From Pedobacter sp. PACM 27299 (GTDB lineage Bacteria; Bacteroidota; Bacteroidia; Sphingobacteriales; Sphingobacteriaceae), in contig NZ_CP012996.1 of the NCBI RefSeq assembly GCF_001412655.1, positions 3,038,001 through 3,102,000 of the forward strand: DNA of 64,000 nucleotides, written 5' to 3'. Positions 43,413 to 52,343 of the stretch are shown piece after piece (the stretch's first letter is position 1; each line of letters begins with the position of its first letter). The notes under the pieces are model-generated. The model was not told where the DNA came from and ran no database searches. It worked only from the letters and a program-made list of their open reading frames with translations. A program made the position numbers and the translations under genes.

Positions 43413-43949
43413 ATGGAACCAGAAGAATTAATTGAACGCCTTAATATTGCTCTAGGTGAATTTTGCCGAGAAGAACCAGATTTGTTTTTACAGGATGCGC
43501 ACGAAGAAGCGATTTCTACAGCATTTATTAAGTATCTCACTAACATTTTTGAACATTTAAATTTAAATATTGATGGGCAGTGGGATAAACGAATGATTGA
43601 TAATGTAGTACAAAAAAAACAAACTGATTTTCTGATTACACAACTTCCAATATCAAAACGTAACTCAGGCGAAATTATTGATGATGAGACAATCAGAAAG
43701 GAAGTCCTCCCAGATATTATATTACATCGTAGGCAGGACTGCAATCACAATTTTTTGGCTATTGAAATCAAAAAGAGTACAAATTTAAAGACCGCGTCTA
43801 AATCGTATGATCATTTAAAACTTTCAGTTTATACTAATAGTGACTTAAATTATAACTACGGAGCATATATTGAATTTTGTACAGGAAAAGATTATAAAAA
43901 TGAAGATCCTTTTAGCTTAATTATTTTTCAAAATGGTGTTGAATTGTAA
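43413..43949 (+). CDS. PD-(D/E)XK nuclease-like protein paired with the TIR-like gene
   Basis: A 178-residue protein with the nuclease signature P100-D101-IILH...E118-I-K120 (VLPDIILHRR, then FLAIEIKKS), spacing typical of PD-(D/E)XK folds. A C-terminal strand/helix region (YNYGAYIEFCTGKDYKNEDP) follows. ATG 43413 is preferred to an upstream TTG. The 15-bp gap to the TIR-like gene implies co-expression. It could cleave nucleic acid, or be an inactive binding protein. Confidence 0.55.
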   Translation: MEPEELIERLNIALGEFCREEPDLFLQDAHEEAISTAFIKYLTNIFEHLNLNIDGQWDKRMIDNVVQKKQTDFLITQLPISKRNSGEIIDDETIRKEVLPDIILHRRQDCNHNFLAIEIKKSTNLKTASKSYDHLKLSVYTNSDLNYNYGAYIEFCTGKDYKNEDPFSLIIFQNGVEL

Positions 43950-44088
43950 GGGTTACATTAGTCGGTAAATGCAATGAAAAATTAGTAAAAAACAAAATTA
44001 TTTTGATCCTTTATTATAATTTTTAAGAAAACACAATCTTATAATACATTTAGAACTTGTTTTATTAAGTACTTCATTAGCAGTAAAC

Positions 44089-44214
44089 TTAGTTATTCTT
44101 CGCAAAAATTATCTTTATAATATCATCTGGGTCAATATTCTCTTCACCTATAGAAGCTTGCTTTACATATAGGCGAATTCTAACGGTATTGATGCCATTC
44201 TGATTAAAACTTGC
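44089..44214 (-). pseudogene. Possible C-terminal gene fragment
   Basis: On the minus strand a stop-bounded frame reads ASFNQNGINTVRIRLYVKQA and continues to EENIDPDDIIKIIFAKNN, with no start codon. It looks like the tail of a lost gene in the 380-bp gap between the nuclease-like gene and the integrase. The rest of the gap shows nothing to me. Confidence 0.2.
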
Positions 44215-44328
44215 TCAAAGTGGTTCGACCTTAGCACGGCTGGGGGTACCAAAAAAAATTATAAAGGGGAGATAATTTTGTCCATTATATCCCCTATACA
44301 AATGTCAATACATCTGTTGTTTTAGAGA

Positions 44329-45645
44329 TTATATTTTAATAAATGATCCTACTTTCATTTTTCCTCTCAGTAGGCCGTTAGAATCAAACAGAATTTCTTT
44401 AGCTGCATGCATTTTCTTCGCTATTCTACTTTTTTTGACTCTTGCGTACCTTTGGGTTGTTCTGACATTCTTATGTCCTAACATTTTACTTACATCCTCT
44501 AATGGGAAATCTAGAATGTTTAGCATGATGTCGGCGAAAGTATGCCTTGCCAAATGACTATTTAATTCTCTTGATAAGCCGCAAATATCAGATAGCTCTT
44601 TAAGATAGCAATTGTAGCGATAGTTGCTATTTACAGGGATCAAACGGTTGTTGATTTTACAGTAGGGGTCGGTACTGTATTTTTTAATGATCTGTTCAAC
44701 GATGGGCAGAATAGGCACCATTTCTGTAACTTTCGTTTTCCCACGCTCTTTAATGAGCCATTTATCATGTGCGGTGCCAACGGTCACAATATGCAGCGGA
44801 GATAAATTATATATGTCCTGATAAGCAAATCCGGTAAAACATTGAAATATAAATGCATCTCTCACTTTATCAAGCCTTTCAATCGTAAGTTTATGATGCC
44901 AAATATTTTCAACTTCTGATATTTCCAATGGTCGAATTTCAGGTTCATCAGCACCACACCTGAATTTTTCAATTGGGTTCTTAGATATCCAGCCATTTGT
45001 TTCAGCAAGTTTAAGTAGCTGTTTGGTACTCTTGATTTGCTTAATCGCAGCAGCCTCCCCAAGTACTGGACTTCTCTTAACAGTCAGGAAGGTTAAAAAA
45101 TCCTGTGCAAAGCAATAGTTAATATCAATAAGTTCCATATCATTAATTTTATACTGGTATAAAAGAAATTCTGCAATCTTGTTTTTTGTTGCTTTCCATT
45201 GTTTTAATGTTTCGGATGATCTCAGCTTTTTCTTTACCAAATCAGAAAACTCTTTAATCTGAAGATCAGCAAGTTCCAATAGACTTATCTTTTTCTTAGT
45301 GGTATTTGCGGTTTGCCCTTTTCTATGGTCATGTGGCAGGTTCCTATAGACATTTTTTAGTTTTAATGGAGAGACAACATCAAAGTTAGATTGTAGTACA
45401 GTAAAATACCTTTCTAAATCAACTTGCATACGATTGATTAAGGAATTAGTCATTTTAGCGTGCTGCCCTGATATTACTCTTTTGGTTGCGTTATCCCAGT
45501 TGTCAACATGTGCTTTCCTACCAGTGGATAATTCTTCTTCCATTCCATCAATTGATATCCTGCAAATAATAGGGGCAAGGCCGTTAGCATCTTTCTTTGA
45601 TTTACGGTGCCAGAATAAAATGGTTAATGTTTGGTTGCTTTTCAT
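44329..45645 (-). CDS. int: Tyrosine recombinase/integrase of the ICE
   Basis: A 438-residue tyrosine recombinase. It has an N-terminal arm-binding region, a SAM-like core-binding domain (about 120-225), and a catalytic domain with HLARHTFAD (His-x-x-Arg), LGHKNVRTTQRYARV (His and nucleophile Tyr). At the Arg I position it has FTGFAYQD, lacking the usual Arg, as in the IntDOT-like subfamily. It starts 246 bp from the tRNA-Lys 3' end and is oriented away from it. It would catalyse integration and excision. Confidence 0.92.
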   Translation of the reverse strand: MKSNQTLTILFWHRKSKKDANGLAPIICRISIDGMEEELSTGRKAHVDNWDNATKRVISGQHAKMTNSLINRMQVDLERYFTVLQSNFDVVSPLKLKNVYRNLPHDHRKGQTANTTKKKISLLELADLQIKEFSDLVKKKLRSSETLKQWKATKNKIAEFLLYQYKINDMELIDINYCFAQDFLTFLTVKRSPVLGEAAAIKQIKSTKQLLKLAETNGWISKNPIEKFRCGADEPEIRPLEISEVENIWHHKLTIERLDKVRDAFIFQCFTGFAYQDIYNLSPLHIVTVGTAHDKWLIKERGKTKVTEMVPILPIVEQIIKKYSTDPYCKINNRLIPVNSNYRYNCYLKELSDICGLSRELNSHLARHTFADIMLNILDFPLEDVSKMLGHKNVRTTQRYARVKKSRIAKKMHAAKEILFDSNGLLRGKMKVGSFIKI

Positions 45646-45740
45646 TTTTCAATCTGTTAAGTAAAACATTTAGTTAAGCCTGGATAAATCCAGTAAACAA
45701 ATTGTTGCTTTAAGGATGGCACAAATTGAGGCTAGGATAA

Positions 45741-45788
45741 CTGGTGCCCAAATTTACCAAATACAATTGGGCACCAGATAGGGCACCA
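45741..45788. repeat. Inverted/direct repeats between integrase and att site (arm-type site candidates)
   Basis: ctggtgcccaa (45741-45751) and ttgggcaccag (45767-45777) form a perfect 11-bp inverted repeat, with a third gggcacca copy at 45781-45788. The position between the integrase start and the tRNA suggests integrase or excisionase binding. The rest of the 45646-45864 gap shows nothing else clear. Confidence 0.45.
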
Positions 45789-45864
45789 ATCAGATTGATT
45801 TTGTTTGCTATGAAATGACTTATTATTTTTCTTAAAACGCCTTTTAAAATACATTTTAAACAGA

Positions 45865-45888
45865 AAAGGCGCAATTTCTTGCGCCTTT
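45865..45888 (-). terminator. Terminator of tRNA-Lys
   Basis: aaaggcgcaa (45865-45874) and ttgcgccttt (45879-45888) form a perfect 10-bp stem with a 4-nt loop, 3 bp beyond the tRNA 3' end. On the minus strand it is followed by ttctgttt. It lies on the ICE side of the tRNA. Confidence 0.65.
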
Positions 45889-45910
45889 CGTGATCCCGCT
45901 GGGATTCGAA
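45880..45910. other. Predicted ICE attachment junction (attR-like)
   Basis: Tyrosine integrases of such elements commonly use the tRNA 3' end, and here the integrase gene faces away from this end. The matching direct repeat at the other ICE end is outside the window, so the crossover bases cannot be defined. Confidence 0.4.
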
Positions 45911-45963
45911 CCCAGGACCACTACATTAAAAGTGTAATGCTCTACCAGCTGAGCTACGGAATC
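45891..45963 (-). tRNA. tRNA-Lys (anticodon TTT)
   Basis: A 73-base cloverleaf on the minus strand. The acceptor stem gattccg/cgggatc has one T-G pair, D-arm gctcagctggtagagc, anticodon loop acttttaat (TTT), T-arm ctgggttcgaatcccag, discriminator A at 45891. No encoded CCA. It is the likely integration target of the ICE. Confidence 0.95.
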
Positions 45964-45989
45964 AATTATTATTTTGTTGTTTGGTATTG

Positions 45990-45997
45990 CAAAGATA
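45990..45997 (-). promoter_or_regulatory. Promoter box of tRNA-Lys
   Basis: Minus-strand TATCTTTG (plus caaagata) fits the TAnnTTTG -7 element, 27 bp upstream of the tRNA 5' end. Confidence 0.5.
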
Positions 45998-46249
45998 TTA
46001 ATTTTTATGTAAAATCGGCCTTAATGATACTAAAAAAACGTTTTTCTGTTGTAAACTGCTGTATTTTAGTTGAATAATTTTACGGTTATTTTTCTTAGAT
46101 CATAATTTCCTCAACTTTCGGGTAAAGTGCTTTACAACGCTCTATAAGCATCATTTTAAATAAATCAATTGATGTTTAGTACTTTATCTCAATTTTCTTG
46201 AAATTACACCGATATGAATAATATTTCCATAGAAATATCATACTTCCCA

Positions 46250-46257
46250 TATATTTG
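46250..46257 (+). promoter_or_regulatory. Promoter box upstream of methionine aminopeptidase
   Basis: TATATTTG matches TAnnTTTG, 66 bp before the ATG. No clear -33 element. The 45964-46323 gap holds only this and the tRNA promoter. Confidence 0.45.
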
Positions 46258-46323
46258 TAGTTCTAAACATAAAGAAACAAATCTTCTGAACAGACAGCAT
46301 GTTGTTCAGAGTTAAATAACGAA

Positions 46324-47130
46324 ATGAGTATGTATAAGACGGATGAGGAAGTTGAGATTCAACGTGAAAGTTGTTTATTGGTAAGTGCTACAATTACAGA
46401 GGTGGCTAAGATTCTTAAACCCGGGATCACTACGTTGTCGCTTGATGTAATGGCAGAGCAGTTTATCAGAGACAATGGTGGAAATCCAACCTGTAAAGGT
46501 TATCACGGTTTCCCTTACAGCCTTTGTATTTCTATAAATGAGCAGGTTGTTCATGGTTTTCCGAGTGAATATATTATAAAAGAAGGTGACGTAGTTTCTA
46601 TTGATACTGTGGTGGATAAGAATGGTTTTCATGGTGACCATGCCTATACTTTTATTATGGGTGAAGTAGCGCAAGAAGTGCTTGACTTGGTGAGAATTAC
46701 CAAAGAATCACTGTATGTTGGGATAAAACAAGCAGTAGCGGGCAACCGTACTGGTGATATCGGTTATGCTATTGAGCAGTATACAAATGGAAAACATGGT
46801 TATGGCGTAGTACGCGAGATGGTAGGCCATGGGGTAGGCAGAGAAATGCATGAAGATCCTCAGGTGCCAAATTACGGCAGAAAAGGAAGCGGTAAAAAGC
46901 TAATTGAAAACATGGTATTGGCAATTGAGCCGATGATTACTATGGGAAGTCGTCAAATCTTTACAGAAGAGGACGGCTGGACGATTTCTACGGAGGATGG
47001 TTTACCAGCAGTTCATTTCGAACACAATGTGTGTGTGAAAAAGGGTACTCCAATTATCCTTTCCAACTATGCCCCAATTGAAGCTGCAGAAAAAGCAAAT
47101 ACAAATCTAAATAGCAGCTATTACAACTAG
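46324..47130 (+). CDS. map: Type I methionine aminopeptidase
   Basis: A 268-residue enzyme that removes the initiator Met from nascent proteins. The dinuclear metal ligands are in place: VSIDTVVDKNGFHGDHAYTF (two Asp), VGHGVGREMHEDP (His), LAIEPM (Glu) and AVHFEHNV (Glu). Slightly longer than the usual ~250 residues by a polar C-terminal tail. First chromosomal gene right of the ICE. It forms its own unit with a terminator. Confidence 0.93.
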   Translation: MSMYKTDEEVEIQRESCLLVSATITEVAKILKPGITTLSLDVMAEQFIRDNGGNPTCKGYHGFPYSLCISINEQVVHGFPSEYIIKEGDVVSIDTVVDKNGFHGDHAYTFIMGEVAQEVLDLVRITKESLYVGIKQAVAGNRTGDIGYAIEQYTNGKHGYGVVREMVGHGVGREMHEDPQVPNYGRKGSGKKLIENMVLAIEPMITMGSRQIFTEEDGWTISTEDGLPAVHFEHNVCVKKGTPIILSNYAPIEAAEKANTNLNSSYYN

Positions 47131-47157
47131 CGCTCATTTTTTATATACCTATTGAAC

Positions 47158-47197
47158 ACACAGGCTAATCCAATTACAGGGTTGGCCTGTGTTGTTT
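47158..47197 (+). terminator. Terminator after map
   Basis: acacaggctaatcc and gggttggcctgtgt pair with two G-U positions, followed by tgttt. Weak T-run. Confidence 0.5.
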
Positions 47198-47270
47198 ATA
47201 ATGTGATTCGTGTTTTTAGCCATTTGTGATGATCAGTTAAACTCCATTTAAATATTTCACAAAGCCTTTG

Positions 47271-47300
47271 TTTGTAATTAATCTAAATAGTATATATTTG
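47271..47300 (+). promoter_or_regulatory. Promoter of the ECF sigma/iron-uptake locus
   Basis: tttg (47271-47274), 18 bp, TATATTTG (47293-47300): close to the Bacteroidetes consensus, 24 bp upstream of the sigma factor start. Confidence 0.55.
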
Positions 47301-47323
47301 CGGCACAGTCTTTAGAACCAATT

Positions 47324-47869
47324 TTGGCAGAAACCACAAACATACACGCAACTGATACCCTTACGCGTATCAACCGACAAACTTTTGAAACTATATACAA
47401 TATGTATTGGGACAAGGTTTACGCCGTATGTTACAATAACATCAGAGAGATTGAACCGGCAAAAGAAATGGTTCAGGATATATTTAAATCACTGTGGGAG
47501 AGAAGAGCGGAGCTCGAACTCGAAAATGTCAGCAATTATCTGATTCGCTCTGCAAAATTCAAAACCTTTGAATACATCCGAAACAAAGTGAGCCGTGAAA
47601 AGCACATCTGTATCAAATACCAGGATTGTACGCATTCCACGAATTGCACAGAAGAGCACATCAACTACAACAACCTTAAGGAAAGCGTCAATCTTCTCGT
47701 CGATACCCTCCCTTGTCAATGTAAAAAAGTATACCGGATGAGCAGGGAGCAAGGGATGAGTAACAAGGAAATTGCCATTGCCTTATTCATCAGCGAACGG
47801 GCTGTAGAATACCACATTACCAAAAGTTTGACTGTCCTCAGACAACGTCTTTCCAATTATTCTGAATAA
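47324..47869 (+). CDS. ECF RNA polymerase sigma factor
   Basis: A 181-residue sigma factor. Region 2 is FETIYNMYWDKVYAVCYNNI then PAKEMVQDIFKSLWERR. Region 4 is LPCQCKKVYRMSREQGMSNK then EIAIALFISERAVEYHITKS. The start is TTG; the next in-frame ATG (residue 27) would cut region 2, so TTG is favoured. Followed by FecR-like, DUF4374, TonB receptor, DUF4374 and PepSY genes, the usual setting for sigma-controlled iron uptake. Confidence 0.88.
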   Translation: MAETTNIHATDTLTRINRQTFETIYNMYWDKVYAVCYNNIREIEPAKEMVQDIFKSLWERRAELELENVSNYLIRSAKFKTFEYIRNKVSREKHICIKYQDCTHSTNCTEEHINYNNLKESVNLLVDTLPCQCKKVYRMSREQGMSNKEIAIALFISERAVEYHITKSLTVLRQRLSNYSE

Positions 47870-47960
47870 AAATAGCTGGGGCATTACGGAAAACGAGTTA
47901 TTATGCTACTTATATTTTATATAAGTTTGTATTCCGATAAAAGCAGGCTTTAACACGAAA

Positions 47961-48629
47961 ATGAACATTAGCAAAGACCTCATAGAAAAATACCATCGCA
48001 ATCAATGCAGCACCGAAGAGCGTGATGCAGTGGAAGAATGGTTATTTTCCAGTCATACTGATGAAGGTCTTCAATTGCCATTGGGCGAGTCTAAAGCAGT
48101 TCATAAAGCAGACATCTGGAAGGGAATCGCTGATATTCTTCCAGAAGAAGCACCTGCTGAAACAAAAACAAAACCTTTAGCCGAAAAACCAATCCGTAAG
48201 TATTCATTTTGGATCGCTACAGTAGCGGCCACTATAGTGGTAGGCATGTCGGGCTTAGGTGTGGTTCAACTGCAGCGAAACAAGCAGCAAACAGATCCTG
48301 AACTCGTATCAATTAATAATACCTCTACTGTTAAGGTACATCATCTGGAAGTAAAAGGCTATGCCTTGTCGGTTGGGACCAGTACCTCTGCTAAAATCGA
48401 CAACCTAACCGGAGTAGTAGACCTATCCGGAAGCATACTTATTTCCCCTAAAAAAGACATTACACTCCAATTTGAAGGTAGTCCTGAAAAGATCACTTTT
48501 AAAAAAGGTCAAACTTATATCATACTTAAAAGCAAAGAAGGAACAAATCAGATCATTGTCAGTGAGAAAAACCTAATGGATCTGCCTCCGATTCTTCAAA
48601 AGCAAATTATCAATGAATTCAACATCTAA
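47961..48629 (+). CDS. FecR-like anti-sigma/transmembrane sensor
   Basis: A 222-residue protein: cytoplasmic N-terminal sigma-binding region (IEKYHRNQCSTEERDAVEEW), one transmembrane helix (about 78-97) and a periplasmic beta-domain (KVHHLEVKGYALSVGTSTSA). Shorter than typical FecR (about 320-400 residues), with a reduced periplasmic part. It overlaps the next gene by 17 bp. It probably inhibits the preceding sigma factor until signalled. Confidence 0.65.
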   Translation: MNISKDLIEKYHRNQCSTEERDAVEEWLFSSHTDEGLQLPLGESKAVHKADIWKGIADILPEEAPAETKTKPLAEKPIRKYSFWIATVAATIVVGMSGLGVVQLQRNKQQTDPELVSINNTSTVKVHHLEVKGYALSVGTSTSAKIDNLTGVVDLSGSILISPKKDITLQFEGSPEKITFKKGQTYIILKSKEGTNQIIVSEKNLMDLPPILQKQIINEFNI

Positions 48630-49830
48630 TCGTTCTCTATCTTTTCTTTTACTGCTGATCAGCCTTTTTGGGTGTACAGACAGCGCTTTAACTACTAAAA
48701 ATGAAGGTGCTCACAAATACAGTATTTACATCCTGGCTAAGGATGGAAACGAGTATATGGTAGAAACTGATCAGCTGGATGAAGGTGTGATCCTGCCTGA
48801 AAAAGAGGGTGCTGAGCTGAACACCAGGGAAATGGACCGTAGCGTGATCGTCAAAAATGGCTACTATTATCACCTCAACAGGAAAAAAGCGGCACTGGTA
48901 AAGTACGAGTTAAAAGACAAACAGCTAAGAGAAGTTCAATCTATGCCTTTAGCAAAGTTCTCCATTGAAAATTTCCATTGGCTGGGCAGAGATACTTTGT
49001 TGCTCACAGGTTTAAATACGCCAGACTTTACGCAAGTGAAGTATAGCATGCTCAATGTGGCAGCAATGAAGTCTATTAGCGAGGGAAATATGGAAATCCC
49101 GGTTCCTTCTGGAAAGTTCGATAATATGTCGGTGGGTTTTGTGAAAAAACAAGGCTTAAAGCTGCTGGTTGGCTATACTTACCATCAGGAACTTGGACTG
49201 CTCAATTATACCACCAGCGATACCACCTATGTGACCGAACTGAATTACCCGCAAATGACCGCAGTAAAAACAGCAAAAGATACGCGTTCTACCTATCCAG
49301 GTGGTGTAAATACCGTTCAAACCTCTTCTTTTGAGGATGCACAAGGTAATTTTTACTTCATGGACTGTCCAGGGATTGCTTTAGGTAATCGTCCGGAACT
49401 CGCTACAGGAATCCTGCGCATCAATAAAAATGAAACCGCCCCAGACCCTCGTTACTTTTTCAATATCTCCACTCGAATCGGCAATCATGCCTATGGAATG
49501 TGGCCTATCGGAGGCGATAAAGCCATCATCAGAGCAGAGCGAAAAGATCTGTTTAAAGGACTTTGGGATCATTACAGTACGCCACATTTTGAATTCTACC
49601 TGGTAGATGTGAAAAATAATAAAGTGATCAATAAGCTGGCGCTTCCTTTGGATAAAGGAACAAGAAGGGAATGTGTGCTGTTAAAGGATAACATCGCCTA
49701 CATTTCCATAAGCTCCTCAGCAGAAGGTAATTTTATATGGAGGTATGACCTTAAAACCTGTGCGCTAAGTAAAGGACTGGAGCTTGCTGGAAATACAGAT
49801 TTCATCCTTAGAATTGATCAGCTGAGGTAA
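48613..49830 (+). CDS. DUF4374-family lipoprotein (copy 1)
   Basis: A 405-residue lipoprotein (lipobox LFGC, Cys21) with a repeated beta-strand pattern suggesting a propeller, ending FILRIDQLR. The paralog at 52344 shares the ending YILRIEKLK and several core stretches (RNHAYGMW / EKGAAMWYI; LPLDKGTRR / LPADKGERM). DUF4374 proteins accompany TonB receptors and PepSY proteins in Bacteroidetes. It may bind the iron chelate at the surface. Confidence 0.7.
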   Translation: MNSTSNRSLSFLLLLISLFGCTDSALTTKNEGAHKYSIYILAKDGNEYMVETDQLDEGVILPEKEGAELNTREMDRSVIVKNGYYYHLNRKKAALVKYELKDKQLREVQSMPLAKFSIENFHWLGRDTLLLTGLNTPDFTQVKYSMLNVAAMKSISEGNMEIPVPSGKFDNMSVGFVKKQGLKLLVGYTYHQELGLLNYTTSDTTYVTELNYPQMTAVKTAKDTRSTYPGGVNTVQTSSFEDAQGNFYFMDCPGIALGNRPELATGILRINKNETAPDPRYFFNISTRIGNHAYGMWPIGGDKAIIRAERKDLFKGLWDHYSTPHFEFYLVDVKNNKVINKLALPLDKGTRRECVLLKDNIAYISISSSAEGNFIWRYDLKTCALSKGLELAGNTDFILRIDQLR

Positions 49831-49893
49831 TTCTTCATTTTTTTTCTGGTTGCACCTTCGGGAATATTGTGCTTATGCTACTAACAGGTATAA

Positions 49894-52299
49894 ATGCACA
49901 ATATTAAAATAATGACCTACGGAAAAATTCTACTACTCATTCTCCTCAGCACCTTTTCATTTGCTGCACATTCACAAACTACTTCTACCATTTCAGGATA
50001 TGTCAAAGACGGCAGCGAACTGATTACAGGGGCATCCATCTTTTTAAAAGGCACTAAACAAGGGGTAGTGTCAAATGCTCAGGGTTATTATGAACTGAAA
50101 AATCTTGTGCCTGGAACTTACACCGTCACCATTTCCTTTCTTGGTTACGAAAAGGACAGTAAGCAGGTAATGTTAAAACCAGGTCAGACTATAAACCTAA
50201 CCTTCTCCTTAAAAAAGGACCAGCAGCAGCTTCATGATGTAAACATCAATGGGAAAACGAAAACCCAGCAGGTAAAAGAATCTGGTTTCTCCGTAAATGC
50301 TATTGAAACGAAGAAATACGCCAATACAACTGCTGATCTAAACCAGATCTTAAATAGAAGTACTGGGGTCAGGATTCGAGAACAAGGCGGATTAGGTTCT
50401 GATTTTAAGTTCTCTATCAACGGTTTATCTGGAAAGCAGGTCAAGTTTTTCATTGATGGCATTCCAATGGATGTGATGGGCAGCGCGATGTCTTTAAACA
50501 ACATCCCGGTAAACATGGCCGAGCGATTGGAAGTTTACAAAGGAGTGGTACCTGTACAATTGGGTGCCGATGCGATGGGCGGCGCGGTAAACGTGGTGAC
50601 CAATCAAAAAGTAAGCAATTACCTGGATCTAAGCCATAGCTATGGCTCCTTTCAAACTAACAGGTCCTCCTTAACAGGGCAATATGTTGACCAAAAAACC
50701 GGTCTGATTATTAAAGGGAGCGGATTTTTCAACTCCTCGGAAAACAGCTACAAGATGAAAAACGTAGATCTTGTAAGCGGTGGACTGAGAGATGGCAACT
50801 TCATATACGATGTAAACGGTGCAGAATATTATAAAGGCGATGCCAGACGTTTCCACGACAATTACCTGTCTGCCCTCGGACAAGTAGAAGTGGGGATCAC
50901 CAATAAAAGCTGGGCAGATGTCTTGTTTATTGGCGGAGGTTATAATGAAGGTCATCAGGACCTGCAAACTGGTTTTGATCAGCAGACTGTTTATGGTAAA
51001 GTAAGACGTACCAATTTCGCTAAAAGCGCCACTTTACGCTATAAAAAGAACAATTTGTTTACAGAAGGACTAAACTTAAGCGTATTCGCAGCCCGATCAA
51101 AAGATACTTATAAGACTACTGATACCGCTTTCCGCAATTACAACTGGGATGGCACTTATTTTACCAAAGGATATACCGAAATGGGAAATAGTGTCAAATC
51201 GATTAGTAACATCGTCAGACCCCGCACTTATGCGATGGCCAACCTGAGTTATGTGATCAACAATGAGCACTCTTTGAACTTGAATTATACGATCGATCAT
51301 TTGAAAAATAAGAACTTCAATCAACTGCAAACAGATCACGATAGTGTACCAGGACTAATTAATAAACAGATTCTAGGCTTTGCCTATCAGCAAAACCTGT
51401 TAGACAATAGGTTATCCAATACCATCTTTGGTAAGTATTACCACCTGGATTTAGAAAGGTCAAAATCTATAGCTGGCCGCTATGTTACTCAGGATACCAC
51501 TTTCTCTAACTTTGGTTATGGGATCGCTTCCAGGTATAAAGTGACAGAAGGGATAGGTGTAAAGGCTTCATATGAGCACTCTTACAGGCTGCAGGAAACA
51601 GAAGAAGTGTTTGGAGATGGATTAAATGTACTGGGGAATCCTAATTTAAAGCCAGAAAGCAGTCACAATTTAAACCTTGGCGCCTATTATGGTTTCCAGG
51701 TCAATAAAAATAGCTTCTTCTTCGAAGCTTCTGGATTTTATCGCAATGCCAAAGATTTTATCTTTCCGGTACCTGATGTTCGCTCCAAATTGATCAAAAA
51801 TGAAAACCAAAGTAGTGTCCGCATTACAGGTTTTGAATCCGAAGCCAGGTATAGTTATGCTCAATTGCTGTCCCTGACGCTGAATCTGACCTATCAAAAT
51901 GCGATCAATACCACAAAGGAGGGACAGACGGAATCTTATAATGTTCCCGATACTTACCTGAATAAAATTCCTAATCAGCCTTGGTTGTTTGGAAATGCAG
52001 ACTTTACCATTGGACAGGATAACCTGTTAGGAAAGGATACCCGACTGCAGTTCAACTGGTTCACACAGTATGTAAACTGGTTCTACCTGACCTGGGAAAG
52101 TAAAGGAAACCCAATTGATAAGTCGGATATTCCAACTCAATTCGTCCACAGTGCATCACTAAGTTACTCCCTGCAAAAAGGCAAATACAACATCTCTGCA
52201 GAATGTAGAAACTTAACTGATCAGCTGACTTACGATAATTTTAAACTGCAGAAGCCAGGAAGATCATTCTCCCTGAAATTCAGATATTTCATTCAGTAA
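49894..52299 (+). CDS. TonB-dependent outer membrane receptor, probable siderophore type
   Basis: An 801-residue receptor: signal peptide (to AAHSQ, about 29), carboxypeptidase-regulatory-like domain (about 33-112, ISGYVKDGSELITGASIFLK), plug (about 125-235, NRSTGVRIREQGGLGSDF and GADAMGGAVNVVT), beta-barrel with final FSLKFRYFIQ. There is no STN domain although a sigma/FecR pair lies upstream. An alternative start is ATG 49912. Flanked by two DUF4374 lipoproteins and a PepSY protein, it likely imports an iron chelate; the ligand is unknown. Confidence 0.88.
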   Translation: MHNIKIMTYGKILLLILLSTFSFAAHSQTTSTISGYVKDGSELITGASIFLKGTKQGVVSNAQGYYELKNLVPGTYTVTISFLGYEKDSKQVMLKPGQTINLTFSLKKDQQQLHDVNINGKTKTQQVKESGFSVNAIETKKYANTTADLNQILNRSTGVRIREQGGLGSDFKFSINGLSGKQVKFFIDGIPMDVMGSAMSLNNIPVNMAERLEVYKGVVPVQLGADAMGGAVNVVTNQKVSNYLDLSHSYGSFQTNRSSLTGQYVDQKTGLIIKGSGFFNSSENSYKMKNVDLVSGGLRDGNFIYDVNGAEYYKGDARRFHDNYLSALGQVEVGITNKSWADVLFIGGGYNEGHQDLQTGFDQQTVYGKVRRTNFAKSATLRYKKNNLFTEGLNLSVFAARSKDTYKTTDTAFRNYNWDGTYFTKGYTEMGNSVKSISNIVRPRTYAMANLSYVINNEHSLNLNYTIDHLKNKNFNQLQTDHDSVPGLINKQILGFAYQQNLLDNRLSNTIFGKYYHLDLERSKSIAGRYVTQDTTFSNFGYGIASRYKVTEGIGVKASYEHSYRLQETEEVFGDGLNVLGNPNLKPESSHNLNLGAYYGFQVNKNSFFFEASGFYRNAKDFIFPVPDVRSKLIKNENQSSVRITGFESEARYSYAQLLSLTLNLTYQNAINTTKEGQTESYNVPDTYLNKIPNQPWLFGNADFTIGQDNLLGKDTRLQFNWFTQYVNWFYLTWESKGNPIDKSDIPTQFVHSASLSYSLQKGKYNISAECRNLTDQLTYDNFKLQKPGRSFSLKFRYFIQ

Positions 52300-52343
52300 T
52301 TATAAAATAAAAAATAGACTATCAACATATTATCATTATATAT

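Larger units (their letters stand above)
1..45905. mobile_element. Integrative conjugative element (right part), integrated at tRNA-Lys
   Basis: The segment carries a VirD4-type coupling protein, RteC, a TraE-F-G-I-J-K-M transfer operon, an ICE-type replication/repair cassette and a terminal tyrosine integrase pointing away from a tRNA-Lys gene. This is the usual architecture of Bacteroidetes conjugative elements integrated at a tRNA 3' end. The left end, relaxase genes and matching att repeat are not in the window. The right boundary is inferred from the tRNA and integrase positions; the exact base is not determinable here. Confidence 0.85.

Noticed and set aside
47489..47752. 87-residue frame opposite the ECF sigma gene
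   Set aside because: Antisense to conserved sigma regions 2 and 4; no independent support.
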